Counted from the stretch's first letter, positions 38,002 through 57,199 are shown. The stretch: 64,000 nucleotides of DNA from Aquipseudomonas guryensis (GCF_014164785.1 NZ_JACJFN010000003.1:674210-738209); one strand, 5' to 3'. The notes: a model not told the origin generated them from the letters alone. Made by a program: numbers and translations.

Positions 38002-38268
38002 TTAGACTTCCACGGCACGTTCGACGACTTCGACCAGAGCCCAAGACTTGGTCTTGGCCAGCGGACGGGTCTCACGAATGGTGACCTTGTCGCCGATGCG
38101 GCACTGATTGGTTTCGTCGTGGGCGTGCAGTTTGGTCGAACGCTTCACGTATTTACCGTAGATCGGGTGCTTAACGCGGCGCTCGATCAGAACGGTGATG
38201 GTCTTGTCCATTTTGTCGCTGACGACGCGGCCAGTCAGCGTGCGGACGGTTTTCTCAGCTTCAGCCAT
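38002..38268 (-). CDS. rpsQ: 30S ribosomal protein S17
   Basis: The 88-residue OB-fold protein binds 16S rRNA early. [30 protein letters not shown] and the [21 protein letters not shown] segment are conserved. It begins 2 nt after rpmC. Confidence 0.98.
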   Translation of the reverse strand: MAEAEKTVRTLTGRVVSDKMDKTITVLIERRVKHPIYGKYVKRSTKLHAHDETNQCRIGDKVTIRETRPLAKTKSWALVEVVERAVEV

Positions 38269-38270
38269 GA

Positions 38271-38462
38271 TTACTTACCTGCCTGCTGGTTGAGCACAGT
38301 CTTCACGCGAGCAATGTCGCGCTTCACTTGCGAGAGCAGGTGAGACTGCCCCAACTGACCAGTTGCTTTCTGCATACGCAGATTGAACTGATCGCGCAGC
38401 AGACCGAGCAGTTGCTCGTTCAGCTGCTGAACCGATTTTTCACGAAGTTCATTCGCTTTCAT
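38271..38462 (-). CDS. rpmC: 50S ribosomal protein L29
   Basis: The 63-residue two-helix protein [18 protein letters not shown]... lies at the tunnel exit beside L23. ATG 38462 overlaps the rplP stop by one base (TGATG), indicating coupled translation; the codon before it is GTG, an unlikely alternative start. Confidence 0.97.
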   Translation of the reverse strand: MKANELREKSVQQLNEQLLGLLRDQFNLRMQKATGQLGQSHLLSQVKRDIARVKTVLNQQAGK

Positions 38463-38875
38463 CACATCACCGTCCGCTTAACAAAGGAGGTGGCGAGGGG
38501 CAGCTTTGCAGCAGCCAGGGCGAATGCCTCACGCGCCAGCTCTTCTGGAACACCTTCGATCTCGTACAGAACCTTGCCCGGCTGAATCTGGGCTACCCAG
38601 TACTCGACGCCGCCCTTCCCTTTACCCATACGAACTTCGAGGGGCTTTTTGGTAACAGGCTTGTCCGGGAAAACACGGATCCAGATTTTACCGCCACGCT
38701 TAACGTGACGAGTCAGGGCACGACGAGCCGACTCGATCTGACGAGCAGTCAGGCGACCACGTGCAACAGCTTTCAGGGCGAATTCGCCGAAGCTGACTTT
38801 GCTACCGCGCTGAGCCAGACCACGGTTGTGGCCAGTCATCTGCTTGCGGAATTTTGTACGCTTGGGTTGCAGCAT
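38462..38875 (-). CDS. rplP: 50S ribosomal protein L16
   Basis: The 137-residue protein organises the A-site tRNA region. [24 protein letters not shown] and the [25 protein letters not shown] segment identify it. It lies 12 nt after rpsC and overlaps rpmC by one base. Confidence 0.98.
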   Translation of the reverse strand: MLQPKRTKFRKQMTGHNRGLAQRGSKVSFGEFALKAVARGRLTARQIESARRALTRHVKRGGKIWIRVFPDKPVTKKPLEVRMGKGKGGVEYWVAQIQPGKVLYEIEGVPEELAREAFALAAAKLPLATSFVKRTVM

Positions 38876-38887
38876 TTTGCGTACTCC

Positions 38888-39574
38888 TTACTTGGCAGCT
38901 TTTTTACGAGGAGCGGGCGCTTGTGGTTTCAGCTCTTCTTTGAGGCCACCGATGACCTCACCTTTGAAGATCCAAACCTTCACACCGATCACACCGTAAG
39001 TGGTGTGCGCTTCGTAAGTGGCGTAATCGATATCGGCACGCAGGGTGTGCAGAGGCACACGACCTTCGCGATACCATTCGGTACGGGCGATTTCTGCACC
39101 GCCAAGACGACCGCTCACCTGGATCTTGATGCCCTTGGCACCAATACGCATGGCGTTTTGTACGGCACGTTTCATGGCGCGGCGGAACATCACACGACGC
39201 TCCAGCTGCTGAGCAACGCTCTGTGCTACCAACAGACCGTCGAGTTCCGGCTTGCGGATCTCTTCGATGTTGATGTGCACCGGCACACCCATTTGCTTGG
39301 TCAGGTCCTGACGCAGCTTCTCAACATCTTCACCTTTCTTGCCGATCACGATGCCGGGACGAGCGGTGTGGATGGTGATGCGTGCAGTCTGAGCCGGACG
39401 AGCAATGTCGATACGGCTTACGGACGCGCTTTTTAGTTTGTCTTGGAGATACTCACGGACCTTGAGGTCGGCAAACAGATAATCAGCGTATTGACGCTTG
39501 TCTGCGTACCAAACGGAGGTGTGCTCCTTGACGATTCCCAGGCGAATGCCAGTGGGATGTACTTTCTGACCCAT
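38888..39574 (-). CDS. rpsC: 30S ribosomal protein S3
   Basis: The 228-residue protein lines the mRNA entry channel. The KH domain includes [15 protein letters not shown], and the C-terminal half has [29 protein letters not shown] 39574 starts [13 protein letters not shown]; the frame is open to 39658. A basic Pro/Ala/Lys tail ends the protein. It lies 13 nt after rplV. Confidence 0.98.
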   Translation of the reverse strand: MGQKVHPTGIRLGIVKEHTSVWYADKRQYADYLFADLKVREYLQDKLKSASVSRIDIARPAQTARITIHTARPGIVIGKKGEDVEKLRQDLTKQMGVPVHINIEEIRKPELDGLLVAQSVAQQLERRVMFRRAMKRAVQNAMRIGAKGIKIQVSGRLGGAEIARTEWYREGRVPLHTLRADIDYATYEAHTTYGVIGVKVWIFKGEVIGGLKEELKPQAPAPRKKAAK

Positions 39575-39587
39575 CTGATCGACTCCG

Positions 39588-39920
39588 TTACTTGTCCGCA
39601 ACCTTGACAGTGATATGGCAAGACCGCTTGACGATGCGATCAGCGCGGCCTTTGGCACGCGGCATGATGCGCTTCAGCGAACGCCCCTCGTTGACGAAAA
39701 CGGTGCTGACCTTCAGGTCATCAACGTCTGCGCCCTCGTTGTGCTCGGCGTTGGCTACGGCCGACTCCAGCACTTTCTTCATGATCTCGGCGGCTTTCTT
39801 ACTGCTGAAAGCCAGGAGGTTGAGCGCTTCGCCCACCTTCTTCCCGCGGATCTGGTCGGCGACCAAGCGGGCTTTCTGGGCGGAGATGCGAGCGCCCGAC
39901 AACTTAGCGGCTACTTCCAT
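39588..39920 (-). CDS. rplV: 50S ribosomal protein L22
   Basis: The 110-residue protein extends a hairpin into the exit tunnel. [26 protein letters not shown] and the loop [16 protein letters not shown] are typical; no deletion of the kind linked to macrolide resistance is seen. It lies 11 nt after rpsS. Confidence 0.98.
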
Positions 39921-39931
39921 TTCCTTACCCC

Positions 39932-40207
39932 TTAACGCTTGGCTTTCTTGTCCGCCACGTGCCCACGATAAGTGCGGGTACCAGCGAACTCGCCGAGTTT
40001 GTGGCCGACCATGTCTTCGTTCACGAGAACGGGGACGTGTTGGCGACCGTTATGTACAGCGATGGTCAGACCGACCATTTGCGGCAGGATCATGGAACGA
40101 CGCGACCAGGTTTTAACCGGCTTGCGATCATTCTTTTCCATCGCCACTTCGACCTTCTTCAGTAGGTGAAGATCGATAAAAGGACCTTTTTTCAGAGAAC
40201 GCGGCAC
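39932..40207 (-). CDS. rpsS: 30S ribosomal protein S19
   Basis: The 91-residue head protein starts [20 protein letters not shown] and has [32 protein letters not shown]. It lies 16 nt after rplB. Confidence 0.98.
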
Positions 40208-40223
40208 TGTCGTATCCCTCTAG

Positions 40224-41048
40224 TTACTTGCGACGACGGACGATCATGTTGTCGGTGCGTTTGTTACCACGAGTCTTCGCGCCCTTAGTCGGGAAGCCCC
40301 ATGGAGACACCGGATGACGGCCACCAGAGGTACGACCTTCACCACCACCATGTGGGTGGTCTACCGGGTTCATCGCCACACCGCGAACGGTCGGGCGAAC
40401 ACCGCGCCAGCGCTTGGCACCAGCTTTACCCAGCGAACGCAGGCTGTGCTCGGAGTTCGAGACTTCGCCCAGGGTCGCACGGCATTCAGCCAGTACTTTA
40501 CGCATCTCGCCGGAGCGCAGACGCAGAGTGACGTAAGCACCTTCACGAGCAACCAGCTGAGCCGAAGCACCAGCGGAACGCGCGATCTGAGCACCTTTAC
40601 CTGGCTTCAGCTCGATACCGTGAACGGTCGAACCCACCGGGATGCTGCGCAGCGACATGCTGTTGCCAGCCTTGATCGGAGCAGCGGAACCAGCGATCAG
40701 CTGATCACCAGCGCTCACGCCTTTCGGCGCGATGATGTAGCGACGCTCACCGTCGGCGTACTTCAGCAGAGCGATGTGCGCGGTACGGTTCGGATCGTAT
40801 TCGATACGCTCGACAGTGGCTGGGATGCCATCTTTGTCGTTGCGACGGAAATCGACCAGACGATAGTGCTGCTTGTGACCACCACCAATGTGACGAGTGG
40901 TGATGCGACCGTTGTTGTTACGGCCGCCAGTCTTCGACTTCTTCTCGAGCAGCGGAGCATGAGGAGCGCCTTTGTGCAGCTCCTGATTGACCACCTTGAC
41001 CACGAAACGGCGGCCAGCGGAAGTCGGTTTGCATTTAACGATTGCCAT
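40224..41048 (-). CDS. rplB: 50S ribosomal protein L2
   Basis: The 274-residue protein supports the peptidyl transferase centre and subunit joining. The invariant segment [20 protein letters not shown], including the functionally important His, is near the C-terminus. [22 protein letters not shown] is the N-terminal RNA-binding part. It lies 14 nt after rplW. Confidence 0.98.
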   Translation of the reverse strand: MAIVKCKPTSAGRRFVVKVVNQELHKGAPHAPLLEKKSKTGGRNNNGRITTRHIGGGHKQHYRLVDFRRNDKDGIPATVERIEYDPNRTAHIALLKYADGERRYIIAPKGVSAGDQLIAGSAAPIKAGNSMSLRSIPVGSTVHGIELKPGKGAQIARSAGASAQLVAREGAYVTLRLRSGEMRKVLAECRATLGEVSNSEHSLRSLGKAGAKRWRGVRPTVRGVAMNPVDHPHGGGEGRTSGGRHPVSPWGFPTKGAKTRGNKRTDNMIVRRRK

Positions 41049-41062
41049 GATGCACCCCTACC

Positions 41063-41362
41063 TTACTCAGCACTGCTGGCGAAATCGATGTCCTGGCCCG
41101 GCTGAAGAGCGATGTACGCCTTCTTCCAGTCGTTACGCTTGCCAACGCCGCGAGCGGTGCGCTTGCTTTTACCGAGAACGTTCACGGTATTAACAGCGGC
41201 CACTTTCACGTTGAACAGGCTTTCGACGGCCTTCTTGATTTCCAGCTTGGTTGCATCAGTGGCAACCTTGAAAACGAATTGGCTCTTGCCGTCCGCCAGC
41301 ACAGTGGCTTTCTCGGAGACATGCGGGCCAACCAGCACTTTGAATACGCGTTCCTGGTTCAT
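41063..41362 (-). CDS. rplW: 50S ribosomal protein L23
   Basis: The 99-residue tunnel-exit protein docks trigger factor and [19 protein letters not shown] and [16 protein letters not shown] identify it. Its ATG overlaps the rplD stop by four bases (ATGA), indicating coupled translation. Confidence 0.98.
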   Translation of the reverse strand: MNQERVFKVLVGPHVSEKATVLADGKSQFVFKVATDATKLEIKKAVESLFNVKVAAVNTVNVLGKSKRTARGVGKRNDWKKAYIALQPGQDIDFASSAE

Positions 41363-41961
41363 CCCAGCAGCTCCTCGAATTTCTTCACGGCAGACACGGT
41401 GACCAGCACCTTGTCGTAGGCGATCAGGCTGACAGGATCGGAACCTTGAACGTCGCGTACGTCGACGTGCGGCAGGTTGCGCGCAGCCAGGTACAGGTTC
41501 TGATCAACAGCATCAGACACGATCAGAACGTCGTTCAGACCCATGCCATTCAGCTTGTCCAGGAGAACCTTGGTTTTCGGCGCATCAACAGCGAAGTCTT
41601 CTACAACAACCAGGCGATCAGCACGCACCAACTCGGAGAGGATCGAGCGCAGAGCGGCGCGATACATCTTCTTGTTGAGCTTCTGGTCATGGTTCTGCGG
41701 ACGAGCTGCGAAGGTCACGCCACCGCCACGCCAGATCGGACCACGAGTGGTACCAGCACGAGCACGACCAGTGCCCTTCTGACGCCACGGACGCTTGCCA
41801 CCACCGGACACGTCGGAACGAGTCTTCTGCTGCTTGCTGCCCTGACGACCGCCAGCCATGTAGGCGACAACGGCCTGGTGAACCAGGGTCTCGTTGTATT
41901 CGCTACCGAAAGTCGCGTCGGAGACTTCGATCGCCTGAGCGTTAGTTACATTCAATTGCAT
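41359..41961 (-). CDS. rplD: 50S ribosomal protein L4
   Basis: The 200-residue protein has a globular body and a loop into the exit tunnel ([18 protein letters not shown]). In E. coli L4 also represses the S10 operon; the rpsJ leader here is only about 60 nt, shorter than the E. coli leader, so the same mechanism need not apply. It lies 14 nt after rplC. Confidence 0.98.
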   Translation of the reverse strand: MQLNVTNAQAIEVSDATFGSEYNETLVHQAVVAYMAGGRQGSKQQKTRSDVSGGGKRPWRQKGTGRARAGTTRGPIWRGGGVTFAARPQNHDQKLNKKMYRAALRSILSELVRADRLVVVEDFAVDAPKTKVLLDKLNGMGLNDVLIVSDAVDQNLYLAARNLPHVDVRDVQGSDPVSLIAYDKVLVTVSAVKKFEELLG

Positions 41962-41975
41962 CTCAGCATCTCCCC

Positions 41976-42611
41976 TTAACCGCGAGCCTTGGTAGCCGGA
42001 CGCACAACCAGATTGCCGCCAGTAGCGCCAGGAACGGCACCCTTGACCAGCAGCAGATTGCGTTCAGCGTCGACGCGCACAACTTCCAGGGACTGCACGG
42101 TCACGCGCTCAGCGCCCATATGACCGGACATTTTTTTGCCCTTGAATACACGACCAGGAGTCTGGCACTGGCCGATGGAGCCCGGGACGCGGTGAGAGAG
42201 GGAGTTACCGTGGGTATTGTCCTGACCACGGAAGTTCCAACGCTTGATGGTACCGGCAAAGCCTTTACCCTTGGATTCACCGGTGACATCCACCAGCTGA
42301 CCAGCTTGGAACAACTCAGCGGTGATCTGATCGCCAGCCTGGTACTCGCCTTCTTCAAGACGGAATTCCCAAACACCGCGACCAGCAGCAACATTTGCCT
42401 TGGCAAAGTGGCCAGCCTGAGCCTTGGTTACGCGGGAAGCACGACGCTCACCAACGGTAACCTGCACGGCGCGATAGCCATCGCTTTCTTCAGTTTTGAA
42501 CTGGGTGACGCGATTCGGCTCGATCTCAATGACCGTAACCGGAATGGAGACACCTTCTTCGGTGAAAATGCGGGTCATGCCGCACTTACGACCGACTACA
42601 CCAATAGTCAT
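41976..42611 (-). CDS. rplC: 50S ribosomal protein L3
   Basis: The 211-residue protein reaches toward the peptidyl transferase centre. [20 protein letters not shown] and the finger [20 protein letters not shown], with the Gln methylated by PrmB in relatives, are present. ATG 42611 is the family start; the frame is open to 42644. It lies 83 nt after rpsJ. Confidence 0.98.
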   Translation of the reverse strand: MTIGVVGRKCGMTRIFTEEGVSIPVTVIEIEPNRVTQFKTEESDGYRAVQVTVGERRASRVTKAQAGHFAKANVAAGRGVWEFRLEEGEYQAGDQITAELFQAGQLVDVTGESKGKGFAGTIKRWNFRGQDNTHGNSLSHRVPGSIGQCQTPGRVFKGKKMSGHMGAERVTVQSLEVVRVDAERNLLLVKGAVPGATGGNLVVRPATKARG

Positions 42612-42694
42612 GTTGTAAACCTCATGAGTGTACGGGGCTTTCACCCGCTATGGCCGCCCATTTCAGAGCGTTACACGACTAAAACCCCAAGGTT

Positions 42695-43006
42695 TTAGCC
42701 GAGGCTGATCTGCACTTCCACGCCAGCTGCAAGGTCAAGCTTCATCAGCGCGTCAACGGTTTTATCCGTCGGCTGGACGATGTCCAGAACACGCTTATGA
42801 GTGCGAATCTCGTACTGATCACGCGCGTCTTTGTTGACGTGCGGAGAAGTCAGTACGGTGAAACGCTCCTTGCGAGTAGGCAGAGGAATAGGACCACGCA
42901 CCTGAGCACCAGTACGTTTCGCGGTTTCCACGATTTCCTGGGTGGATTGATCGATCAGGCGATGGTCAAAAGCCTTCAACCGAATACGGATTTGTTGGTT
43001 TTGCAT
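42695..43006 (-). CDS. rpsJ: 30S ribosomal protein S10 (NusE)
   Basis: The 103-residue protein serves in the 30S head and, as NusE, with NusB and NusG in antitermination. [21 protein letters not shown] and [25 protein letters not shown] are conserved. It heads the S10 operon, about 60 nt after its own predicted transcription start. Confidence 0.98.
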   Translation of the reverse strand: MQNQQIRIRLKAFDHRLIDQSTQEIVETAKRTGAQVRGPIPLPTRKERFTVLTSPHVNKDARDQYEIRTHKRVLDIVQPTDKTVDALMKLDLAAGVEVQISLG

Positions 43007-43071
43007 TTTGACCTCAGACTCTATCTCTGCTATCCCCAACGGACGGACTACGCCCGTTAAAAGGAGGCGTG

Positions 43072-43100
43072 ATTGTACGGATGCGTCCAGGGGGTGTCAA
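43072..43100 (-). promoter_or_regulatory. S10 operon promoter (rpsJ)
   Basis: On the minus strand a perfect TTGACA (43100-43095), a 17-nt spacer and TACAAT (43077-43072). Transcription would start near 43065 and run into rpsJ at 43006. It lies directly after the tufA terminator. Confidence 0.85.
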
Positions 43101-43118
43101 CTTTTGATCAGAAAACAG

Positions 43119-43140
43119 AAAAGGCCCCGAAGGGCCTTTT
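43119..43140 (-). terminator. tufA terminator
   Basis: On the minus strand AAAAGGCCC-TTCG-GGGCCTTTT, a stem closed by a UUCG tetraloop, followed by CTGTTTTCTG. It separates the str operon from the S10 operon. Confidence 0.85.
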
Positions 43141-43159
43141 CTTTTACCGCGACAATCGA

Positions 43160-44353
43160 TTACTCGATGATCTTGGCAACCACGCCAGCACCAACGGTAC
43201 GGCCGCCTTCGCGAATCGCGAAACGCAGACCATCTTCCATGGCGATCGGCTTGATCAGGGTGACAACCATTTTCACGTTGTCGCCCGGCATTACCATTTC
43301 AACGCCTTCCGGCAGTTCGCACGAACCGGTTACGTCGGTGGTACGGAAGTAGAACTGCGGACGGTAGCCCTTGAAGAACGGAGTGTGACGACCGCCTTCC
43401 TCTTTGGACAGCACGTACACTTCAGCTTCGAACTTGGTGTGCGGCTTGATGGTGCCCGGCTTGGCCAGAACCTGACCACGCTCTACGTCGTCACGCTTGG
43501 TGCCGCGCAGCAGAACGCCGCAGTTCTCACCAGCACGACCTTCGTCGAGCAGCTTGCGGAACATTTCAACGCCGGTGCAGGTGGTCTTGGTGGTGTCACG
43601 CAGACCAACGATCTCGATTTCTTCCTGGATCTTAACGATACCGCGCTCTACACGACCGGTAACTACAGTACCGCGGCCGGAGATCGAGAATACGTCTTCG
43701 ATCGGCATCAGGAACGGCTTGTCGATGGCACGAACCGGCTCTGGGATGTAGCTGTCCAGAGTTTCAACCAGCTTCTTCACAGCGCTGGTGCCCATTTCGT
43801 TGTCGTCTTGGCCGTTCAGAGCCATCAGAGCAGAACCGATGATGATCGGAGTGTCGTCGCCCGGGAAGTCGTAGGTCGACAGCAGGTCACGAACTTCCAT
43901 CTCAACCAGTTCCAGCAGCTCGGCGTCGTCAACCATGTCAGCCTTGTTCAGGAAGACCACGATGTACGGAACACCTACCTGACGGGACAGCAGGATGTGC
44001 TCGCGGGTCTGCGGCATCGGGCCGTCAGCAGCGGAGCAAACCAGGATCGCGCCGTCCATCTGGGCAGCACCGGTGATCATGTTTTTGACGTAGTCGGCGT
44101 GGCCCGGGCAGTCAACGTGCGCGTAGTGGCGAACAGCCGAGTCGTACTCAACGTGAGCGGTGTTGATGGTGATACCGCGAGCTTTTTCTTCCGGGGCGCT
44201 GTCGATCTTGTCGAAGTCAACGCGAGCCGAACCGAATACTTCGGAGCAAACGCGGGTCAGAGCTGCGGTCAGGGTGGTTTTACCGTGGTCAACGTGACCG
44301 ATGGTGCCTACGTTGACGTGCGGTTTGTTACGTTCAAACTTTTCTTTAGCCAC
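43160..44353 (-). CDS. tufA: elongation factor Tu (first copy)
   Basis: The 397-residue GTPase delivers aminoacyl-t[11 protein letters not shown] (P loop), DCPGHADY and NKAD are the G motifs. The start codon is GTG (44353-44351), with AAGGAG nine nt upstream, whereas the second copy at 59656-60849 starts with ATG. The two proteins appear identical and the genes differ only at scattered silent sites, as expected if gene conversion keeps them alike. It is the last gene of the str operon, 30 nt after fusA. Confidence 0.97.
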   Translation of the reverse strand: MAKEKFERNKPHVNVGTIGHVDHGKTTLTAALTRVCSEVFGSARVDFDKIDSAPEEKARGITINTAHVEYDSAVRHYAHVDCPGHADYVKNMITGAAQMDGAILVCSAADGPMPQTREHILLSRQVGVPYIVVFLNKADMVDDAELLELVEMEVRDLLSTYDFPGDDTPIIIGSALMALNGQDDNEMGTSAVKKLVETLDSYIPEPVRAIDKPFLMPIEDVFSISGRGTVVTGRVERGIVKIQEEIEIVGLRDTTKTTCTGVEMFRKLLDEGRAGENCGVLLRGTKRDDVERGQVLAKPGTIKPHTKFEAEVYVLSKEEGGRHTPFFKGYRPQFYFRTTDVTGSCELPEGVEMVMPGDNVKMVVTLIKPIAMEDGLRFAIREGGRTVGAGVVAKIIE

Positions 44354-44383
44354 GACAGTGAACTCCTTGCCTAAAGGGCTGAA

Positions 44384-46489
44384 TCAGCCTTGTTTTTTGG
44401 TTACAGACTCGACGATGTGCGACGGAGCCGTATTGTATTTTTTGAATTCCATAGAGTAGCTAGCGCGACCCTGAGACATGGAACGGACGTCGGTCGCATA
44501 ACCGAACATCTCACCCAGCGGAACTTCGGCGCGAATTACTTTGCCGGAGACCGTGTCTTCCATACCCAAGATCATGCCGCGACGGCGGTTAAGGTCGCCC
44601 ATCACGTCACCCATATAGTCTTCAGGGGTAACAACCTCTACCGCCATGATCGGCTCGAGCAGCTCACCACCGCCCTTCTGGGCCAGCTGCTTGGTTGCCA
44701 TGGAGGCAGCCACCTTGAACGCCATCTCGTTCGAGTCGACGTCGTGGTAAGAACCATCAAACACGGTAGCCTTCAGGCCGATCAGCGGATAGCCGGCAAC
44801 AACGCCGTTCTTCATCTGCTCTTCGATACCCTTCTGGATAGCCGGGATGTATTCCTTAGGAACCACACCACCCACTACTTCGTTCACGAACTGCAGACCT
44901 TCCTGACCTTCGTCAGCAGGAGCAAAACGGATCCAGCAATGGCCGAACTGACCACGACCGCCGGACTGACGAACGAACTTGCCTTCGATTTCACAGTTCT
45001 TCGTGATGCGCTCACGATAGGAAACCTGAGGCTTACCGATGTTGGCTTCGACGTTGAACTCACGGCGCATCCGGTCAACCAGGATGTCCAGGTGCAACTC
45101 GCCCATGCCGGAGATGATGGTCTGACCAGTCTCCTCATCGGTCTTGACGCGGAAAGACGGGTCTTCCTGAGCAAGTTTGCCCAGAGCGATACCCATTTTT
45201 TCCTGGTCGTCCTTGGTCTTAGGCTCCACGGCAACCGAAATAACCGGCTCCGGGAAGTCCATGCGAACCAGGATGATCGGCTGATCAGCGTTGCACAAAG
45301 TTTCACCGGTGGTGACGTCCTTCATGCCGATCAAGGCCGCGATGTCACCAGCGCGTACTTCCTTGATCTCTTCGCGGGCGTTTGCGTGCATCTGCACCAT
45401 ACGACCCACGCGCTCTTTCTTGCCCTTAACCGAGTTGACCACGCCGTCACCGGAGGCCAACACGCCCGAGTAAACGCGGACGAAGGTCAAGGTACCCACG
45501 AAGGGGTCGGTAGCGATCTTGAACGCCAGTGCCGCGAACGGCTCGTCGTCACTTGCATGACGCTCCATTTCCTCTTCCTCGTTATCCGGGTTGGAACCCT
45601 TGATAGCAGGAATGTCGGTAGGAGCAGGCAGGAAGTCGATAACGGCGTCGAGAACCAGGGGAACACCCTTGTTCTTGAAGGAAGAACCGCAAACAGCCAG
45701 AACGATTTCACCAGCGATAGTACGCTGACGCAGGGCCGACTTGATCTCAGCAATGCTCAGCTCTTCGCCTTCCAGGTACTTGTTCATCAGCTCTTCGTTG
45801 GCTTCGGCCGCAGCCTCAACCATGTTGCTGCGCCACTTCTCGGCTTCTTCCAGCAATTCAGCCGGAATTTCCTTGCGCACAGGAACCATGCCCTTGTCAG
45901 CATCGTTCCAGTAGACAGCTTGCATGTTGATCAGATCGATCTGACCCTGGAAGTTGTCTTCGGAACCGATAGCCAGCTGGATCGGCACTGGAGTGTGACC
46001 CAGGCGCTGCTTGATCTGACCGATCACGCGCAGGAAGTCAGCACCGGCACGGTCCATCTTGTTGACGTAAACAAGACGCGGAACGCCGTATTTGTTGGCC
46101 TGACGCCATACGGTTTCCGACTGCGGCTCAACGCCCGAAGTGCCGCAGAACACAACGACAGCGCCGTCAAGTACGCGCAGCGAGCGCTCTACTTCGATGG
46201 TGAAGTCAACGTGCCCCGGGGTGTCGATGACGTTGAAGCGGTGCTCGTCCTTGTACTGCTTCTCGGAACCTTTCCAGAAAGCGGTAATGGCAGCAGAGGT
46301 GATGGTAATACCACGCTCCTGCTCCTGCACCATCCAGTCGGTGGTCGCGGCGCCGTCATGCACCTCGCCCATCTTGTGGCTTTTGCCGGTGTAGAAAAGG
46401 ACACGCTCGGTGGTCGTGGTTTTACCCGCGTCCACGTGAGCCACGATACCGATGTTACGGTACCGGTTAATCGGTGTAGTACGAGCCAT
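44384..46489 (-). CDS. fusA: elongation factor G
   Basis: The 701-residue translocase has [16 protein letters not shown] (P loop), DTPGHVDFT and NKMDRAGAD in its G domain. Domain IV includes [16 protein letters not shown], and the end [20 protein letters not shown] is family typical. It lies 30 nt after rpsG in the str operon. Confidence 0.98.
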   Translation of the reverse strand: MARTTPINRYRNIGIVAHVDAGKTTTTERVLFYTGKSHKMGEVHDGAATTDWMVQEQERGITITSAAITAFWKGSEKQYKDEHRFNVIDTPGHVDFTIEVERSLRVLDGAVVVFCGTSGVEPQSETVWRQANKYGVPRLVYVNKMDRAGADFLRVIGQIKQRLGHTPVPIQLAIGSEDNFQGQIDLINMQAVYWNDADKGMVPVRKEIPAELLEEAEKWRSNMVEAAAEANEELMNKYLEGEELSIAEIKSALRQRTIAGEIVLAVCGSSFKNKGVPLVLDAVIDFLPAPTDIPAIKGSNPDNEEEEMERHASDDEPFAALAFKIATDPFVGTLTFVRVYSGVLASGDGVVNSVKGKKERVGRMVQMHANAREEIKEVRAGDIAALIGMKDVTTGETLCNADQPIILVRMDFPEPVISVAVEPKTKDDQEKMGIALGKLAQEDPSFRVKTDEETGQTIISGMGELHLDILVDRMRREFNVEANIGKPQVSYRERITKNCEIEGKFVRQSGGRGQFGHCWIRFAPADEGQEGLQFVNEVVGGVVPKEYIPAIQKGIEEQMKNGVVAGYPLIGLKATVFDGSYHDVDSNEMAFKVAASMATKQLAQKGGGELLEPIMAVEVVTPEDYMGDVMGDLNRRRGMILGMEDTVSGKVIRAEVPLGEMFGYATDVRSMSQGRASYSMEFKKYNTAPSHIVESVTKKQG

Positions 46490-46519
46490 AAAGCCCTCGC
46501 AAATTTAGAAGCGCTGAAA

Positions 46520-46990
46520 TTAGAAGCGGTAGTGCGAGAAGGCCTTGTTGGCTTCAGCCATACGGTGCACGTCTTCACGCTTCTTCACTGCGGCGCCTTT
46601 GCCTTCAGCAGCATCCAGCAGCTCGCCAGCAAGGCGCAGAGCCATGGACTTCTCGCCACGCTTACGCGCGTAATCCACCAGCCAACGCATGGCCAGGGCA
46701 TTACGGCGGGACGGACGAACTTCGACCGGGACCTGGTAAGTCGCACCGCCAACACGGCGGGACTTCACTTCGACCAGCGGAGCGATGGCGTCGAGAGCTT
46801 TCTCGAAGATCTCCAGGGGATCGCTGTTCTTGCGCGCTTTAACAGTTTCCAGAGCACCGTAAACGATACGCTCGGCGACTGCTTTCTTGCCGCTTTCCAT
46901 CACGTGGTTCATGAATTTGGCGAGAATCAGGCTTCCGTATTTCGGATCGTCCAGAATCTCACGCTTAGCTGCTACACGACGTCTTGGCAT
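46520..46990 (-). CDS. rpsG: 30S ribosomal protein S7
   Basis: The 156-residue protein nucleates the 30S head and, in E. coli, represses the str operon. [20 protein letters not shown] and [25 protein letters not shown] are diagnostic. It follows rpsL by 104 nt, a gap long enough for a regulatory leader. Confidence 0.98.
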   Translation of the reverse strand: MPRRRVAAKREILDDPKYGSLILAKFMNHVMESGKKAVAERIVYGALETVKARKNSDPLEIFEKALDAIAPLVEVKSRRVGGATYQVPVEVRPSRRNALAMRWLVDYARKRGEKSMALRLAGELLDAAEGKGAAVKKREDVHRMAEANKAFSHYRF

Positions 46991-47094
46991 GATAAGCCCT
47001 CAAACGGTCTTCAGGTTAGCCCGGGACCATAACCATTCGGTTACGCCCGACCTTACTCTTATCGACTCAATAAAAAGAAAAATGGCGAACCGAA

Positions 47095-47466
47095 TTACTT
47101 CGGACGCTTGGTACCGTACTTCGAGCGACCCTGCTTACGGTCTTTAACGCCGGTGGTATCCAGCGAACCGCGAACAGTGTGGTAGCGCACACCCGGAAGG
47201 TCTTTTACACGACCGCCACGGATCAGCACGACGCTGTGCTCTTGCAGGTTGTGACCTTCACCACCGATGTAGGAGGTGACTTCAAAACCGTTGGTCAGAC
47301 GAACACGGCACACTTTACGCAGTGCGGAGTTCGGTTTCTTCGGCGTGGTGGTGTACACGCGGGTGCACACGCCACGACGCTGCGGGCAGTTCTGCAGCGC
47401 AGGAACGTCGGATTTCTCGACGATACGCTTGCGCGGCTGACGTACCAGCTGGTTGATAGTTGCCAT
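47095..47466 (-). CDS. rpsL: 30S ribosomal protein S12
   Basis: The 123-residue decoding-site protein starts [20 protein letters not shown]. The streptomycin-sensitive lysines are present in [11 protein letters not shown] and [13 protein letters not shown]; the Asp of the latter is the methylthiolation site. It heads the str operon behind the promoter at 47558-47586. Confidence 0.98.
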   Translation of the reverse strand: MATINQLVRQPRKRIVEKSDVPALQNCPQRRGVCTRVYTTTPKKPNSALRKVCRVRLTNGFEVTSYIGGEGHNLQEHSVVLIRGGRVKDLPGVRYHTVRGSLDTTGVKDRKQGRSKYGTKRPK

Positions 47467-47557
47467 CTACTAGCTCCACTGTTGTCTTTCGACGCTATTT
47501 ATTACAACAAAAGCAAAATGGCAGAGCACAACGCCCTGCCAAATTTAGGGGTGCATG

Positions 47558-47586
47558 AGTCTAAAGAGACTGAAGCCCCCAGTCAA
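47558..47586 (-). promoter_or_regulatory. str operon promoter (rpsL)
   Basis: On the minus strand TTGACT (47586-47581), a 17-nt spacer and TAGACT (47563-47558). The start near 47551 leaves a leader of about 85 nt that holds a GGCAGGGC/GCTCTGCC-type hairpin (47520-47542). Confidence 0.7.
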
Positions 47587-47592
47587 GGCAAC

Positions 47593-47618
47593 GCCCCGGA
47601 CGATTGCTCGCCCGGGGC
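47593..47618 (-). terminator. hairpin after rpoC
   Basis: GCCCCGGACGA (47593-47603) and TCGCCCGGGGC (47608-47618) pair with one mismatch across a 4-nt loop. The following minus-strand bases GTTGCCTTGAC lack a long T run, so it may only slow or partly stop polymerase. It sits 7 nt from the rpoC stop and 7 nt from the rpsL -35. Confidence 0.5.
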
Positions 47619-47625
47619 ATCACAC

Positions 47626-51822
<4,197 letters not shown>

Positions 51823-51887
51823 GGCCTTTCCTCCTCACGGACCAGCGGCAACCCGGCCTTGGCCGGGCGCCGCATAGGCGGTGCGTG

Positions 51888-55961
<4,074 letters not shown>

Positions 55962-56025
55962 CAGCGTTCCCCAGCTTGGTCACCTGCTTGTTTGGCTGCT
56001 CCCGACGGCAACAGCCAGAAAATCT

Positions 56026-56044
56026 TGCAAACCCTAGGTTTGCA
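56026..56044 (-). other. rpoB leader hairpin
   Basis: TGCAAACC (56026-56033), loop CTA, GGTTTGCA (56037-56044) forms an 8-bp stem, followed on the minus strand by AGATTTTC. It is a second structure in the rplL-rpoB gap and may act in RNA processing or pausing. Confidence 0.45.
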
Positions 56045-56102
56045 CCGCCCTCGAGCGGGTTTTCACGTTAGGGCGAAGGCCTACGCACATCGCCCATAAC
56101 GG

Positions 56103-56131
56103 AAAAAGGCCGGTGGCAAAAGCCACCAGCC
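56103..56131 (-). terminator. attenuator-like hairpin between rplL and rpoB
   Basis: GGCCGGTGGC (56108-56117) pairs with GCCACCAGCC (56122-56131) with one mismatch and a 4-nt loop; TTTTT follows on the minus strand. E. coli has a partial terminator at the same junction that lowers rpoBC relative to ribosomal protein genes, so read-through is expected. Confidence 0.75.
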
Positions 56132-56177
56132 GCCAGCCTTAAGCGCAACGCTTGGGCTGTTGACGCAAGGTCGTCGC

Positions 56178-56543
56178 TTACTTGAGCTCGACTTTGGCGC
56201 CAGCTTCTTCCAGCTTCTTCTTGGCGTCTTCAGCAGCATCCTTGGCCAGGCCTTCAGCGATGACCTGAGGAGCGGTGTCGACTTTCTCTTTGGCTTCTTT
56301 CAGGCCCAGACCAGTCAGTTCGCGAACAGCTTTGATCACGTTGACTTTCTTCTCGCCAGCTTCAACCAGAACAACGTTGAACTCGGTTTGCTCTTCAACA
56401 ACAGCGGCAGCAGCAGCCGGGCCAGCAGCGGCAACAGCAGCGGTAACGCCGAAGGTTTCTTCCATCGCCTTGATCAGCTCAACAACTTCCAGAACGGTTT
56501 TCTGGCCGATGGCTTCGATGATTTGCTCGTTAGTCAGAGACAT
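56178..56543 (-). CDS. rplL: 50S ribosomal protein L7/L12
   Basis: The 121-residue stalk protein has a dimerising N-terminus ([27 protein letters not shown]), an Ala-rich hinge ([15 protein letters not shown]), and a factor-binding C-terminal domain with [18 protein letters not shown]. It lies 80 nt after rplJ. Its multiple copies per ribosome fit the attenuation that follows. Confidence 0.98.
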   Translation of the reverse strand: MSLTNEQIIEAIGQKTVLEVVELIKAMEETFGVTAAVAAAGPAAAAAVVEEQTEFNVVLVEAGEKKVNVIKAVRELTGLGLKEAKEKVDTAPQVIAEGLAKDAAEDAKKKLEEAGAKVELK

Positions 56544-56623
56544 GACTATAAATTCCTGTATTGGGGTGACAGCCTACGCAGCCATCAAATTAAACAAATG
56601 ATTTTGAAAGTGCTGATGCGGCC

Positions 56624-57124
56624 TTAGGCAGCGGCAGCTTCTTTCTGGTCGCGAACGGCCGCCAGAGTACGAGCCAGCTTGCTGGTAGCGCCTTGAATCA
56701 CGCTCATCAGTCGTGCAATAGCTTCGTCGCGAGTTGGCAGCGAAGCCAACACATCGATCTGGTTTGCTGCGAGGAACTTGCCCTCGAACGCAGCTGCCTT
56801 GATCTCGAACTTGTCGTTACCTTTAGCGAACTCTTTGAACAGACGAGCAGCAGCGCCCGGGTGTTCGTTGGAGAAAGCGATCAAGGTCGGGCCGGTGAAG
56901 GCGTCGTTGAGGACACTGTATTCAGTGTCAGCAACGGCACGACGGAGCAGGGTGTTACGTACGACACGCACGTATACGCCTGCTTCACGAGCCTCTTTAC
57001 GGAGTCCGGTCATAGCGCCTACTGTCACACCACGGGCATCAGCCACAACAGCGGACAGGGCAACTTTGGCAGCCTCGTTGACTTCAGCGACGATGGCCTT
57101 CTTGTCTTCGAGTTTAATTGCCAC
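56624..57124 (-). CDS. rplJ: 50S ribosomal protein L10
   Basis: The 166-residue protein anchors L7/L12 dimers on the stalk base. The start codon is GTG (57124-57122), giving [15 protein letters not shown], with GGAG upstream. [32 protein letters not shown] is conserved. A 197-nt leader with L10-leader-type pairing precedes it. Confidence 0.98.
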   Translation of the reverse strand: MAIKLEDKKAIVAEVNEAAKVALSAVVADARGVTVGAMTGLRKEAREAGVYVRVVRNTLLRRAVADTEYSVLNDAFTGPTLIAFSNEHPGAAARLFKEFAKGNDKFEIKAAAFEGKFLAANQIDVLASLPTRDEAIARLMSVIQGATSKLARTLAAVRDQKEAAAA

Positions 57125-57199
57125 GGGTAAAACTCCTGCTTGTTACCGTTTCATCTGGCCGAAGCCGGATGTCGTTTTGGTGTCTGATTCGGTAAGGAA

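Noticed and set aside
47095..47466. Streptomycin-resistance change in S12
   Set aside because: Both key lysines are the sensitive wild-type residues.
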